DNA of 64,000 nt from Epiperipatus broadwayi (taxonomy: Eukaryota; Onychophora; Udeonychophora; Euonychophora; Peripatidae), in NCBI GenBank assembly GCA_028023455.1, contig JAQFVV010006216.1, forward strand, positions 5,288,877 through 5,352,876, written 5' to 3'. The notes under the pieces were generated by a model. That model made no database searches and had not been told where the DNA came from. It was given only the letters and a program-made list of their open reading frames with translations. Of the stretch, positions 1-13,095 are shown in pieces. The position numbers and the translations under genes were made by a program. The stretch's first letter is position 1. Every line of letters begins with the position of its first letter.

Positions 1-1364
1 TCTGCATTCTCCTTTCTTTCTGTATATATTAAAATCTCTTTCTGCTGTATATATCTCTCCATATGATGCATCTCTCCATCTGTTACATTTCCATGTGTAC
101 TATAAATCTCCATCTGTGATTTATTCTTATGATATGCTATAACTATGCTTGCTATATCTCTCCCTCACAAACTCACTATTTTAGACCACTAATCTCACCT
201 GATCAATGCATAATATATCCCCCTCATTACATGGTGTATTTTATGATCCCCTCTACTGACTATTGTTTTTACATTTTTCACTAATGGTTACTAACATTCC
301 TTACTATTTGCTCTTGTGTTTAGACAATACACATAGCTGAACTTATTTTTCCTATCTTTCTTTCATTATTCAATTTAAAAGAAAAGTATTTTGTCTTAAT
401 GAAGACTTTTATCTTTTGAATCAATTTAGAATTAATGCATTAAAATTCCATTCCCATATTTTTTTAATTACATTCCACAGGTGTCAAGCTGAATGACCAC
501 TAATGCATTTCTACATTTTTCTCTAAAACGCAATATAATAAAAGAAAATGATCATTGACTTGCCTTTGGTAATTAAAACCAAATTCTTACAATATATAAA
601 AATTAAAATATTCAACACGCAAAAAAATAAAACTTCCACAATATAAATTAAAAACAAATGTTCAACTGTTGGATAACTTAAAACTACTTTTAAGTTTTCT
701 CATATAAAAGTATACCCCCCCCCCCACCATCTTTACATTTATCAAAAATAACAATCTCTGACAACAAAATTATACAAACCAAAAATATACTTTAATCTGG
801 TGCACACGAATGTACATTTATATAATGTGTAGTATCATCACTTGCATTTTTTAAAAAAAATATGTTTTGTCTGTAAGCAAAAGAGAAAAATATATCTATA
901 CAGACCAATCCTTTTATTATAAGTTATATACATTTTTGTTTAAACTGTAACTATGCTTGCAGCCTTCTTGTGCCTGTTGTTTGCCTAGCACAATATATAA
1001 ATATATATGTTGGCCATATGATGATTACATATATTTACATATATGTGCTTAATCTAAGTGAGGACTTTGTGAGAGATAGTATAACTTTGTATCAGAGTTC
1101 AAATATGGTTCTGGCGGTTGCAGCAGTACAGAGAAATATATATGGTTCAAAAATCATTAAAATTTATATATATGTAAAGATTTAGATGATAACAGTTTTC
1201 ACTTAAATTAAGATTTGATAAAGAGTATGTTTGGAAATTATTATTAAAAATGCATGTACATATTTTAGAGTTTATATAAGTTCAGTTCATAATTTGATGA
1301 TTGTAGAATTAAAATAATATATATATAAAATATTTTTTTTATAATTTACTGTGCACTAAAAAAT
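1..1364. other. AT-rich background, no gene seen
   Basis: No coding frame, RNA gene or element end is recognisable here. There is an 11-base run of C at 715-725 and scattered AT runs. Short open frames in this stretch are isoleucine/tyrosine-rich translations of TATA-type sequence. Confidence 0.5.
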
Positions 1365-1578
1365 CAAAAATAATTGTTTTCTTCAACCACAATTGGGTTT
1401 TTTATATGTAGTTTAAAATAAAAACATGGGGTGTTAAGAAATGAATTAATTCAATCATTATTAAAAAAACTCAAAATAATTATTTTCTTCAACCATAAAT
1501 TGGAGTTTTTATATTTAACCTGAAATAAAAATATGAAGTGCCCAGAAATTAAGTAACTTAATCACTACTTGTAAAAAT
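1365..1578. repeat. Diverged tandem duplication, period about 107 bp
   Basis: Two adjacent copies start at 1365 and 1472. Both carry a TTTTCTTCAACCA core, an AATTGG block, a TTTTTATAT block and an AAATAAAAA block in the same order and spacing. The copies have diverged by substitutions and small indels, so the duplication is old. No coding potential is seen. Confidence 0.7.
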
Positions 1579-1849
1579 TTGTGATTGAATTATTTAGTTT
1601 CTGGACTTCCATGATTACATATCAACTTAAATACAAGATGGTACCTAAAAGTACCAAGAATCATTTTCTGGAGAGTCAGTGCATTGTAGTGCATGCTTCC
1701 ATTGCTAGATGCCTCTTGTGGGGATCCCCCTGCACTATATACCAACTATTATCTAAAGTCATACTCTCACATAATGAATATTTTTGTTAAGTGCTCTAGC
1801 TTATTTGTCAATTTTTGGAATGGCAAAAAAGTTGGAACATAGCTTGAAG

Positions 1850-2275
1850 CAGCTTACAAACAAGTTGTTTTTGTCAAAACACAAATTTATGAATTCACTA
1901 CATTCCCAAAAAGTGTGCCAAGTGAAGTCTAATTCTAATTGTGGTAGTGTGATAAATGCAAGGTTCATCACAGTAATGAATGCCCCAACACACTGAGCCT
2001 TGGGTGCAAAACAATTTTTAATTAAAAACAACATGACACTACTTATACATAAGCTATATTCACTCAATCTTGCTCTGTGAGACTTATTCTTATTCCCTCA
2101 GATAAAAAATGCCTCCAAAAAAGTTTTGGGTACTTAGAAGTGGTGTAGAAAAAATGACAAATGCATTAAAAGGCATCACATTGCAAGAGTTTCAAGACTA
2201 GTTCAAAAAGTGAAATACATGTTTAGATCAACGCATTTGCATTAAATGGACAGTATTTTGAAAGATATTCAATTT
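1850..2275 (+). pseudogene. Mariner-like transposase, C-terminal relic
   Basis: Translation in shifting frames gives the end of a Tc1/mariner-type DDE transposase: an NAPTH tract (family pattern DNAPAH, which holds the second catalytic Asp; here that Asp reads Met), a KNNMTLL tract, then LFLFPQIKN (family pattern DFFLFPxLK) at about 2080-2120. The tail contains LKGITLQEFQ and ends near 2275. There are at least three in-frame stops and a frame change. The N-terminal DNA-binding half is not recognisable and I saw no terminal inverted repeats. It is a dead relic; the family call rests on motif order. Confidence 0.65.
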
Positions 2276-3625
2276 GTAACACCTAAAAATAAATACACAA
2301 TTTTTTTTACAAAATTTCAATTTTTTTTTTTGGTCCTCTTGTATAAAAGTCACAATTGCAATTGAAAAAACAAACAATTACTTTTGGCTTTTTAGTGAAC
2401 AGTAAATAAACACGTTTGTTATCAAATATTATATACATTCTTTTTAATGTTTTAGTATTCAGATATTTTATGCAATTATTCATATTCAAATTGTTTTTAG
2501 TGCGTATTAAATAAAAGTGTTACTTACAAAATATTTTAATATATTATTTTAACTTTTTAATATTGGTATATTTTTAGTAATTAAACAATCAATAAAAATA
2601 AAAACAATGTCACAGTCTGTGTGATATTTGAAAAGAAATTTGCATGCATTAAAATTAATTACAATATTGTTTGTTTCAAGAACAGCGCCTTTTACAATCA
2701 AGAGAAATTAAGATTTGTTTTTATTTCTATTTTAATTTGCCATAAATACTTTTTAGTATAAGCTTTTTTTTTAAATATATATATTGCTATATTTCATGCA
2801 TCACAGAAAACTTATTGAATCAATATAAATATGTTTGAAATTCCCTCTACCAACACCATTCAACTGAAAAATCCTGAAATATGTCACCAATTTCTAATAT
2901 GTGTATAAAATTTTAAGCAATCCATTTGATAAAAATATTTTAAAAATTGTTTACAAAATTTAAACTAAACAAATAGCATTTTTTAACTTATATAAAACCA
3001 TTTAATAATCTTTCAAAAAATATAAGAAATGAGACGGGGGGGGGGAGTTATTGATAAATTAATATAATTTTTCCCCCCAGATTTATGAATAAGTAAGCTA
3101 ATTGATAAATTCAAATAAAAATAGAAAATTATTCAAGGAAAATTTAAAGATATTGAAGAAATCTTGTGGCAAACTATCAGCAATGATCCATGTATTAACA
3201 CCGAAATTAATATAGATGCATATATGATTATAGGTTAGAAGAGAATCAAGAGCAAAACAACATTGGGATAATCAATGTGATAATGAATAAAATGGTACAG
3301 CAAACAAAACAGAAAAATATAGATTTTATAAAAAATAAAAATTTTATTTAGAAGATGTAACATAAATTCAAATAAAATAAGTTTTTAAAAAAAGTAAGGT
3401 AAATAGATCTGGTTTAATTTATGGTACAATAATACAGTTTAGACAGAGAGAGCAAATACAACAATAATTAAAGATAAAAATGCTCAGTTATTAACAAAAA
3501 AAATGGAAATATGAAAAGAATATAAATAGTTTATAAAAAAAGAAACAATATAATTTTATCTAAGCACAATTGTACTCCTTCCTTTAAACACTTTATTGCA
3601 AACTTATATATGTAAACTGTTTGTA
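2276..3625. other. AT-rich background, no gene seen
   Basis: Nothing coding or structured was recognised apart from homopolymer runs, including a G run near 3036-3045. Confidence 0.45.
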
Positions 3626-3737
3626 TTTATATGTTGAACTATTTCTATTATCTAACATTAAATAGTGAATGTCTTTAGAAAAATTTAACTTTATTATATT
3701 TAATATTAGATAATGGAAATAGTCCAACACATAAATA
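3626..3737. repeat. Short inverted repeat (hairpin)
   Basis: About 40 bases at 3626-3667 (containing ATTATCTAACATTAAATA) recur inverted at about 3693-3737, with roughly 25 bases between. The arms differ at only a few positions. It may be a miniature foldback or MITE, or a transcribable hairpin. It lies just upstream of the dispersed repeat that begins near 3832. Confidence 0.65.
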
Positions 3738-3831
3738 CAATTAAAACGTCATCATCACCAACCTTCAGGTAAACGTATGAACTGATGTTTATATATAATT
3801 GTATAATGTAATGGACTCTTGATCCCCTTTT

Positions 3832-6800
3832 AATCATGGAGGGAACCACCAGATCACTGCATATCTGGAAAATTTGTTTACTCTAATCAAAAGTGGATGG
3901 TGATGATGGTTTACACCGACTAGACTCAGGGAGATAGCAAAAGATCATGAATATTGTTTAGACAATTGAGAAAACAAAAGCACTAAGACAAATGTCAGCC
4001 AAATCAAGTTTAAATAATTTTAAAGTTTTATTAGAAGTAATATAAAATTTTAAAGTAGAGATTTACATACAATAAATATGGTTATATCAGGCATATACTA
4101 ACAAAAATTAAATATCATCATTCTGGCAGACAAACTAATTTCCCAAAAGTGAATTTAAAAAGGAGGGAATGATTTTCCTTCAACTTATGATTCTCCTAAG
4201 CAATGCAGGTTTCTTTGTCCAAAAGTTCTAAAATGAAAAGCAAATGAGAGTTTCTTGCATGAATCAATGAACCAGCATGGGTGAGCATCAGTAGCTTATT
4301 GACTAATGATGTCATAATGTCCACAGAACTACTGCATGGAAAAATCATGTTTAAGATCTCCATGGTTGATTACAATGCAAGAACACAAAAAGAGTAAATG
4401 AATACGATGTAGTAGAATTATAAAATGAGAGAAAATTTAAATCTCCAGTTTAATGAAATAAGAAACTTAGAAAATACTCTGGTGTAAATGATTTAAAATG
4501 GAGGAAACATTAAATATCTGATTTAAGGAAAACTGACATTTAAAACTAAGGAATCACCAACTAAACGATTGGTCAATACTAAGCTGAGAATAATAATTAA
4601 AAAGTATCAATAGGAGACAGGTAAGTAATTATAAAACCAGTTATGTCTATCCAAGCATTTATCAAGAAAGTAAAATAATTAGAATTACAAATAATTTTAC
4701 AAACTAAATTTTCAATACATGCTTTGACAAATTTAAAGCAGAAAAAATAAAAGAGCAAATAAATCTAGCAAACAAAATACTAAAGTTTGACCTAGATTTT
4801 TATAAGTTAATTTATCAGAGAGTGTATATAAGCTGAAAATATAAAAACATTAAATGCCTTAGCAGAAAGAAATGTTCTATCACCTAGAATTTAAATGGGA
4901 ATTAAGAGTATCTTCCTGCTGGAAATTTATAAAAAAAATAACAATTCTAGTTTCCTGATTCAGAGGTATATAAAAATAATATGGATTTGTAGAAAATCAG
5001 TGAAATGGTGCCGACAAGCATTTCTTGCCCAGAATAATGCATCGAGGCAAGAACGTCATTTTATCAGCAGGACAGCCCTATGATTACAATGTTTAATGCA
5101 ATTCATAGCTGATTTACATGTACAAGACAAAAGAAAAATATGATTACGATCTTATGTAATCTAGAAAAGAAGAAAGAAAATCTCCAACTAAAAAAAATTA
5201 GAATAACAAACATGATAAACCACCAGCCAAAAGATTTGCAGTTTGCAAAAAGTGCAAACACAGTACACCTGGGTCTCGTTTTACGCGATAGATAGGTGCC
5301 TCAGAAAACACGCGCAAATGAAATCGTGCAAAAATAGATGTAACTTACATTGAAAAAGGGGGATGCAGTCTGTGATTTTTCAAAATTCGTGTAAAAGCAA
5401 AGCACCAACATAAAATTACTTTAAAATTCACGCAAAAAAAAATAAGGAAATAAAATATGACTAATAAAAAATTTCAAATTTGAAAAAAATTGATACAAGA
5501 CAAACTTTTTTTAACTATAATATTTAATTTTATTCAAAATAATACATTTTTATGCATAATTTACAGTACAGTAATTTACATTTTTTTATATACGTTTTAA
5601 TTATTATCGATAAACAGGTTTGTTTGCAAACTGGTAAAAAAATCAGATTCTTCTCAAGAGGAAATACAACTAGCACCAACTTCACTCTCATGTTGTGTTA
5701 ATGATTTTCTGGTGACAACGTAATTAGTAATTAATCTTTCAGACGATGATTTTATTAATTGTTTATGAAGCTTGCGATATCCAGACATACAACCATTTAG
5801 CTCTTGGAATTTAAGAGCACTTTAATGATTAGTGTCATTAATAAGAAAATAATAATTGATTATGTTCTTTTTTAAAAAGCAAAAACAGAATGTGATTTAA
5901 AATGCAAAATTAACACGCACAATGTTTGAACAAATTTACATTATAATCTTGTAAAATTTAACGTGGGTATACATAAAATGTGGAAATCATGATTTTAATT
6001 TCATTATTGAATAAAATCTTATTATAAAGCACTGAAAATATTGAAATTACTAAGATGAAAGTCGAATTCCAATAATGTGCTATTACTTTCAATATAATGT
6101 AAGTGCGCAAAATTTATTATTTAAAGTAATAACGCTATTTCGGAGGTCAACTTCCGGTGAAACATGAATCGCATAACTTCAAAATTGTGATAAATAAGTC
6201 CATGTAAAAAGAGATCCAGGTGTAATTTAAATTAATTATTGAAGGATAAAATAAAAACAGGTGATCAAACTAAAATTTACACAAGACTGCCAAAGCATTT
6301 TGCATGAGTTAATAATAAAATAAGAAGGCATAATAAGCATATAAAATATAAACTCACAATACACTCACCGATAAATAAAATTGCAAACAAATTTGGAATT
6401 TAAAACTAAGATTCCAAGACACAGTAGAAATAAAAAGAATAGCAAAAACATATAAAAATTATTAGATTAAATATTTAATAAAACTTTATACATCACACAT
6501 ATTCTAGATTGAGCAGAGATTTAATTAAAAGAAATTTATTTACCCTGGAAAGAATAAATGTTTTTACCTTATAGTAAAGCAGAGTTCATGTAGTTTTTCA
6601 AAAGTGCGCACATTTATATTTTTTTTTAGTTCATCTTTCAGATGTTTTTTCTTCATGGCAGCAAGTATAGAGGCATATTTTGGCATCTTTTTTCTTTCAG
6701 ATTTCATAGCATGATGTGAGAACAGATGGTCATCAGGAGTCCAGCCTTAGTTAAGTTAGCAAGGCATATTGTAGGTTATCATGCATAAAGCATTGAATTT

Positions 6801-7462
6801 TGACATTTTGTGACAGCAAATTTAAAAAAAAAAATTCAATGTCCAAACTGACAACACTATGAATCACAGCAGGTTAATATGAAAGTATAATTATAAGAGA
6901 TGGAATCAATTATGGTGAAACAGAGCTAGCTTTATCAAGCCAAGAATCTTCTCCAATGTCTGAAATTTTTGAGGTTATTTATACCCTCATACTATTATCT
7001 ACGTAAACTTTCTTGTTGTTCAATTCTAAGCCTTATCCCAGGGAAAATCTCAATCTTCTGCTCAACCTTAATTAGGAATTATAACCAGGGATTAACTTAT
7101 AGAAAGACAACAACACAAAATTAAGTCTCCGCTTTTAAAATTAAACTAAAATTAGATTATAATTAAAATAAAAGGAAAAGGAATGTATTTAAAAAGTTTG
7201 GTTGCTTTTAATTAATTTGATTAAAAAAAAAGTAAAAGCAAGCAGTAAAAGAAAACTATTTTAGAAATCAATTTTATAAAAAAAAAAAAAATGACCTATT
7301 TTAAACATAACTGAGTATGTGTGTTAATACATGTACTCTTATAAACAATTTTTAAATCAAAAGTAAAAAATTTTTACTTTCGAAATTTAATAAAAATAAA
7401 AGTTGTTTTTGTTTTTGGCAATGAAACCATTGAATTGAATATAGCATTTGGTTCAATATAGA
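3832..7462 (-). mobile_element. Dispersed long repeat, copy 1
   Basis: This is one of three copies of an unnamed repeat (others at 21209-23315 and, inverted, at about 47786-50356). The left edge reads AATCATGGAGGGAACCACC. The right edge reads GGTTCAATAT. Shared internal blocks include GACTAGACTCAGGGAG, the CCAAGACACA block and CCCTGG-AAGAATAAA. A TATAAATA box lies on the - strand at about 6974-6984, matching one in copy 2, so I assign - as the likely transcription sense. No protein is recognisable. This copy is longer because a 957-bp transposon sits inside it. A very long LTR is possible but unproved: I found no flanking duplication for this copy. Confidence 0.7.
5266..6222. mobile_element. 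Non-autonomous TIR transposon, TA target site
   Basis: The terminal inverted repeats are CACCTGGGTCTCGTTTTAC at the left and, reverse-complemented at the right, CACCTGGATCTCTTTTTAC. The element is flanked by TA at 5264-5265 and 6223-6224. The inverted copy 3 of the host repeat keeps the unoccupied site: reverse-complemented at about 48949-48972 it reads GCAAATACAGTAATTTAAAT with one TA. The 957-bp element encodes no recognisable transposase. A TA duplication fits the Tc1/mariner group; the superfamily is inferred from that alone. Confidence 0.85.
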
Positions 7463-8700
7463 AAAATAAGGAAAAACAACGTATTTTATGAAATTTATAT
7501 CTTCACTATTGTTAATTGAAAATGAAGTCCAGATACATAACAATAAATATATTTGGTAATAATAAATAAGTGGTAAAAGCTTTAGCTAAAATATATTTTA
7601 AAAATAGCAAAGACTGAAAAATTGAAAAGATTTCTAACTGATTTATTAAAGGGTTTGAAAGATATTTGAGTGCAATTTATTATCCAAGAGAATGGCCATT
7701 AGATTTGATTTTTTTTTTCAATAATTATGATTTAATCTAAAATGTATCATTTTGAAACAATTTTTTTAAAATCAAACTTAGTCTCATATGCAGTTAAATT
7801 GTTTCTAATAGTATAAAATAACTAGGTTTCCATTAGATTTGAAAAGAAATGCAGATAGAGTATTGATAACTTTAAAAAATATTTAGAGGAATGGAGATTA
7901 ATATTTTTCTAATTAATATTAATATAATTCAAAATATTCAAGAGGAATTTTTTAAAATATTTTATCAAAAAAGGGGAGTGAAAAGACATTTATTAGAAAA
8001 TTTGCATATCACTCAGAAAATATTTATATTATTGTCTTCTGATTAAAGAAATAGATTTAAAGAGAAAAATATATGGTGTACATGTTATTCATTTTCTGAT
8101 TTATTTAGTATATATTTAAAGGAGTTGCCAAATGATTATTTTAATAATGGAATTGACAATGGAAGCATATTTTTGAATGAGTTTTACAAAATATTATATA
8201 AGATTGTCAGAACTTATAAGCCTGAACTGAAAATTAAACTTAAATAATAAAAATAAATGGTGAATTGACAAATTTAATAGAAATTACTATATGTGTGATT
8301 ATACAGCAAGTTAATATTTAGAAGTATTTGAAAAGTTGGATAACTGCTGATAGAAGCAAAGATAATGAGAATTGTAATGGATAAACAACTTTTAGTAAGA
8401 TAAATTATTTGATATTTATCAACATTAAATTTTTAAAAAAAATGTGTTGTTTTGTTTAGAGTGCTACTTTATATAAACACAGTTATAAATACTTTATTTT
8501 TTTTAAAAAAAGAGGTTTTAAAAGTAAAGAAGAATAAAAAGGTAAATTACAAAGATAATATTGCAAAGAGATTTAAAAGAATAAGTAAAAACTATTATTT
8601 ATTGAAGAATTTGTAAGAAAAAATTAGGATTAAAACAGTAGTAACCTCCACAGTAATGAAAATGGGGATTTAGATTGTCATATAGCAGCTGAGGATGAGC
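7463..8700. other. AT-rich background, no gene seen
   Basis: This tract is A-rich and carries no intact frame. It may include decayed 5' parts of the gypsy element that becomes recognisable from 8712, but I could not identify reverse transcriptase motifs. Confidence 0.4.
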
Positions 8701-8711
8701 GAACAACCAAA

Positions 8712-10080
8712 TCTTCACTTCTAGAACACTAACCAAAGCAGGGTAAAACTACAATTAATTAGATAAAGAGGTGTTGGTTGTTATATTTGCAATGAAGAAA
8801 TTCCACCAATACTTATATGGTCACCATTCAAAATCTTTACTGATCATAAGCTGCTGTTTGAGTCCTAGAATGTTATGTTGGTTAAATTTATTAGTGGCTT
8901 ATGATTTTGAGCTAAATTTTAAAAAATGAAATATCATTAAGCACACAGATATGCTGTCAAGAGTCCTAATTAAATCAGCTCAACAGGAACTTGATCCAAC
9001 CATTAACTACATAGACAATTGGAATAGTGTAGTAATAAACAATAAAAAGGTAGTGAGATAGACAAAAGCTGAGCATGATTATAAACTACTGGATCAAATG
9101 AATCAGCAAAGACTGGCCCAGAAGTCATTCTGAAATACTTCATGAAGCTATATTGGACATAAGAGAAAAATTGTCTATTAAGGTATGTATGTTAATGGTT
9201 GATTATTAATAACTAGTAGTGGTCATTATCAGGTTCTTCAGCTTATTCTTTGAGGTCATCCTGGTATTACACAGGCTAAAGCACTTGCTTGAAGTTATTT
9301 ATTATGGCCTGGAATTAATTCTGAAATAGAACAATACTTGAAAACCTGTGAGAATTGTCAAGTAAATGTAAATGGTCCAAATAAAAATTATATTACCTGG
9401 TCTGTAGTCAAAAAAGTTTGGAGCTACATTCACATCATTAACACAGGACTGTTCAATGGGTACATTTTTTTAGTAGTGATCAATTTGCACTCAAAGTATA
9501 CTGAGTTTAGAATTGTAAAAAATAAGAGCACAGAAGAAACAATCAAAAAACTTAAGGAAATTTTTGCTGTTCATGGTTTTCCTGAAACAGTAATATCTGA
9601 CAATGGAACCAGTTTTATGTCCACTAAATTTGAGGATTTTCTTAAGGGCTGGACATATAACTATGTTCCCATATCATCCTGAGTTCAATGGTATTGCAGA
9701 AAAGGCAGTACAAATGCTACAAAAGAAAAGTACTGCAAATATGCAAGAAACATTGTATTCTGTTTTACTATATTACCACAGTACACTGATAAATAGTATG
9801 GGTAAATTTTCAGCTGAGATGATATTCGGATAGAAAATCCACACAAAGTTATCATTAACATACCCAGAACAAAATTTTGTGACTAATGAAAACTACAGTA
9901 CAGAATTGTAATGCACACAGAGAGAAACATCTGGTTGAGAGATGTTTTTAGAAAATACTGGGTGAAAAATATAATTAAAGAATATCTGTCAAATCAAATA
10001 GTAGTCATTGAAACAGAAACATGGAAAATCACATGAAAACATGTAAATCATGTCAGATATCAGAAAGAGCAAATTGAGTG
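8712..10080 (+). pseudogene. Ty3/gypsy pol relic: RNase H and integrase
   Basis: Domains follow in order across frameshifts. RNase H spans about 8712-8966: SRTLTKA, then KKFHQYLYG, then FTDHK (one frameshift between), ending in TDMLSR, the usual ADxLSR end. The integrase zinc domain at about 9230-9362 has GHPGITQAKAL and CENCQ. The catalytic core at 9338-9760 includes the second Asp in VISDNGTSF and the YHPEFNGIAEKAVQ tract with the catalytic Glu. The core is cut by a frameshift near 9650, so it spans two overlapping frames (9338-9682 and 9603-9833). Decayed C-terminal sequence continues to about 10080. The pattern fits the chromodomain-free, K02A2.6-like gypsy integrases. It is dead. Confidence 0.85.
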
Positions 10081-10281
10081 AACTGAAAGTAATATAGTTC
10101 CAGGCATTCCAAATTATCTAGAGGAATCAGACTTGCCGGAAGTAAACAAAGGGCACAAAGTAGACAAGGACATTACCGATGAAATGAAAATAATCTCTGT
10201 AGAACCCAAAGAACCAAGAAGGAACTGAGCTATCTGAAAGACTATGTGAGACTTCAGAAGTTGTAGTTTCTGAAATGGAGG

Positions 10282-10840
10282 AGGTATCATATATAGATAT
10301 TTAATGCCATATCTATATATTTAGAATGTAAAGAGATATGGTAATTAAAAGTAGAATGTGTGCTAAAGTTAAAAGAAATAAAGTATTATAAAGTTACGAA
10401 TGTTAAAGATTAAAATGTTGATAAGCAGTTCCAGATTAAAAAATGATTGCTTAAAAAGATAAGGAACAAAAATAATTATGTTCTAGAACAAGATATAAAT
10501 GCTCACAAATAAGGTGAATCGAGGTCTAATCTATACACTTGCATTGTTGGAGCTGGTCATGTTTATAGGAAGATACAGAATGAGTGAGTGTAAATAGCAC
10601 TGTGGAGTGATTCAGTGAATTCCACCATTGAAGGTGCAAAAGTGGACATAGAGACCATACAGGCCACACTGGCTTTATTAGTTTTAATTTACATTTTTAT
10701 CGCCCTGCATTCATAAGTAGTAATTTTAATACTGAACTGTAATGATATAAATTGTAATGTATATTAAGTGTTGATAGTTTATTTTTTACTATTGCTAACT
10801 TGTGGCAATAAAGTCAAAATAATAGTTATAAAAAACACTT
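10282..10840 (+). repeat. Possible 3' LTR of the gypsy relic
   Basis: A purine-rich GGAGGAGG tract at about 10279 could be the polypurine tract after the pol relic. The following 560 bp are non-coding and contain a GCAATAAAGTC polyadenylation-like site near 10805. I found no matching 5' LTR and the borders are guesses. Confidence 0.25.
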
Positions 10841-11369
10841 TCAAATTAAATTTGTTTCTGCTTTTCTGACGACCTTTACCATGACTGTAGCATTCGTGGT
10901 GGCTGTACATCAGAGATCACCAAACTTTTTGTCCTGTGGACCACTTTCCAAATTATTTTTTGCTGTAGACCCCCTGTCTGCCTAATATTAAATTTTACTA
11001 AACTTTATATCGTCAAATATGTTTTTTTATAGCTGACATAGTGCTTGCTGTTCACTTTGATAGGGCTTTGTAAAAAAGAAAACAAACTTACATTTTTTAT
11101 CCAGAATTTTATTGAAACAATTGAATTAAAAATCTTATTTTAATGTAAAATAAAACAAAATTAAACATTAATTGCTCAAAATAAAATAAAAAAGGCTAAT
11201 TAAAATTCTCTTTAAAATTTAGCACAAAATTCTGTAAATATTTGGATTTTGGACAACTGCCTTACAAGCAGTTATCCTGGGTTAATGGGTTTGCTTCCCG
11301 GCTGATGCTATGACACATGAAAAAAAAACATAAAATAAAGCTGAGGTTCAAAACTAAAAATACAATAAT

Positions 11370-12364
11370 TAATGTAAATATATAAATTTATTAAGCGCTA
11401 GCAGATGATCTAATAATAACATGAAAGGCTAAAACCTTCGACAGCCAATCAGATGTAATAATGACTGCATGTGGAATTCTCAATTCAAGAACACAAGCCA
11501 GAACATGAAAAAAAGATGGGCCCCACCTTCTTCTATACTTAAAATTATATATAAATAAGTCAGACTCAAGCATTCTGAATAAAGAGTGTGAAGCTTAAAA
11601 CATCTTCACATTTAATTCTTTAAATATTATACATAAATAAACAACGCGAAATCTTTCGATTTACAACAAAACAATTTTCAAATCTAATGAAATAATAGTA
11701 ACAAATGTAAATATATAAATTTATTAAGCACTAGCAGATGATCTAATAACAATGTGAAAGGCTAAAAACCTTCGACAGAAGTGCCTTAAAATGCTTGTGA
11801 CACCCAATCAGATGTAATAATGACTGCACATGGAACTCTCAATTCAAGAACACAAGCCAGAACATGAGAAAAAGATGGAACCCATCTTCTTCTATACTTA
11901 AATTTATATATAAATAAGTCAGTCATTATTACATCTGATTGGCTGTCACATAAGCATTTTAAGGTGGTTCTGTCGAAGATTTTAGCCTTTCATGTTATTA
12001 TTAGACCATTTGCTAGCACTTAATAAATTTATATATTTACATTTGTTACTATCATTTCATTAGATTTGAAAATTGCTTCATTGTAAATCAAAATATCTCG
12101 CATTGTTTATTTATATATAATATTTAGTGAATTAAATGTGAAAATGTTTTAAGCTTCATGCTCTTAGTTCATAATGCTTGAGTCTGACTTATGTATATAT
12201 ATAAATTTAAGTATAGAAGAAGGTGGATCCCATCTTTTTCTCATGTTCTGGCTTGTGTTCTTGAATTGAGAGTTCCACATGCAGTCATTATTACATCTGA
12301 TTAGATGTCACATAAGCATCTTAAGGTGCTTCTGTCGAAGGTTTTAGCCTATTATATTATTATT
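11370..12364. repeat. Long foldback with arms over 400 bp
   Basis: Sequence at about 11411-11826 recurs inverted at about 11920-12364, around a loop of roughly 90 bases. Recognisable blocks in both arms are TTCGACAG, CATTATTACATCTGATT, TTTATATATTTACATTTGT and GTTCTGGCTTGTGTTC. Each arm is itself a partial tandem duplication: the CATCTGATT-to-CTTAATAAATTT unit occurs twice on each side. The loop is homologous to part of the same unit, so the structure looks like tandem duplication followed by inversion. It could be a foldback transposon or an inverted-duplication product inside the hAT element. No coding potential is seen. Confidence 0.85.
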
Positions 12365-12462
12365 AATTAATGGTATTAATGGGAGGGAGAACTTGATGCT
12401 GTGATAGCAATTACTTAATATTTGGAGTCAAATGACTGAGATATAGCCTTAAATCTTCTCAT

Positions 12463-13095
12463 TCAGTTGTTTGCATACGATTTTTTTTTTGTCAGTAGAT
12501 TAATTACTGTGCTAAAATCCTTTTCCACGAGATATGAAGATAGAAAAGCTATCAAAAATTTTCTTGTAATACTCCACAATGCAGGATAAATAACAGTTAC
12601 ATTTTTTTGAAGCCAAAACTGCTGATACTCCTTTTTGAACTGCACTTTAAGTTCTTCATTAAGGCTTATTTTAATGAGCTTTTCTTGTAGTGCACAATTC
12701 AATTCTTTAATTGTACCATACGGATCGATGTGCAGTATTTCCATAATTAAAACACCATCAAATCTGTTTTTAACATCACGGAACTGCAAAAACTCGCACC
12801 TCCCAATATTTTGTTTGAATCGGTTAATTCTGGCAAGAAAAGCTGAAATTATGGACTTTGTTTGTATTAAATTCAGGCTGTCTCCTTGTAATTGCAAGTT
12901 AACTTTATTAAATTTAGCATATACAAGGGATGGGAAGACATCTCTACTATGTAATAACTGAAATACAGGCTTATTATATACCTGTATCAATATATGTAAT
13001 ATATAGGGTATATGAGCACAGACTTTCACATGACCCACCACTCTCCACTCTATCTCATAACACTGATACATTTGAAAACATACAGTATACGTCAA
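12463..13095 (-). pseudogene. hAT transposase C-terminus (ZBED5/SCAND3-like)
   Basis: A 210-codon open frame. The hAT-derived part begins about 36 codons in, with KFNKVNLQLQG and IISAFLARINRF, and ends with the hAT dimerisation signature LWSITRKFLIAF, SSYLVEKDFS and LLTKK. This matches the C-terminal region of the ZBED5/SCAND3 type of domesticated or active hAT transposases. The first roughly 35 codons translate the neighbouring inverted repeat (12995-13151), so the apparent start Met at 13095 is not the original one. The BED finger and the catalytic N-terminal half are absent. Not functional as a transposase. Confidence 0.85.
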
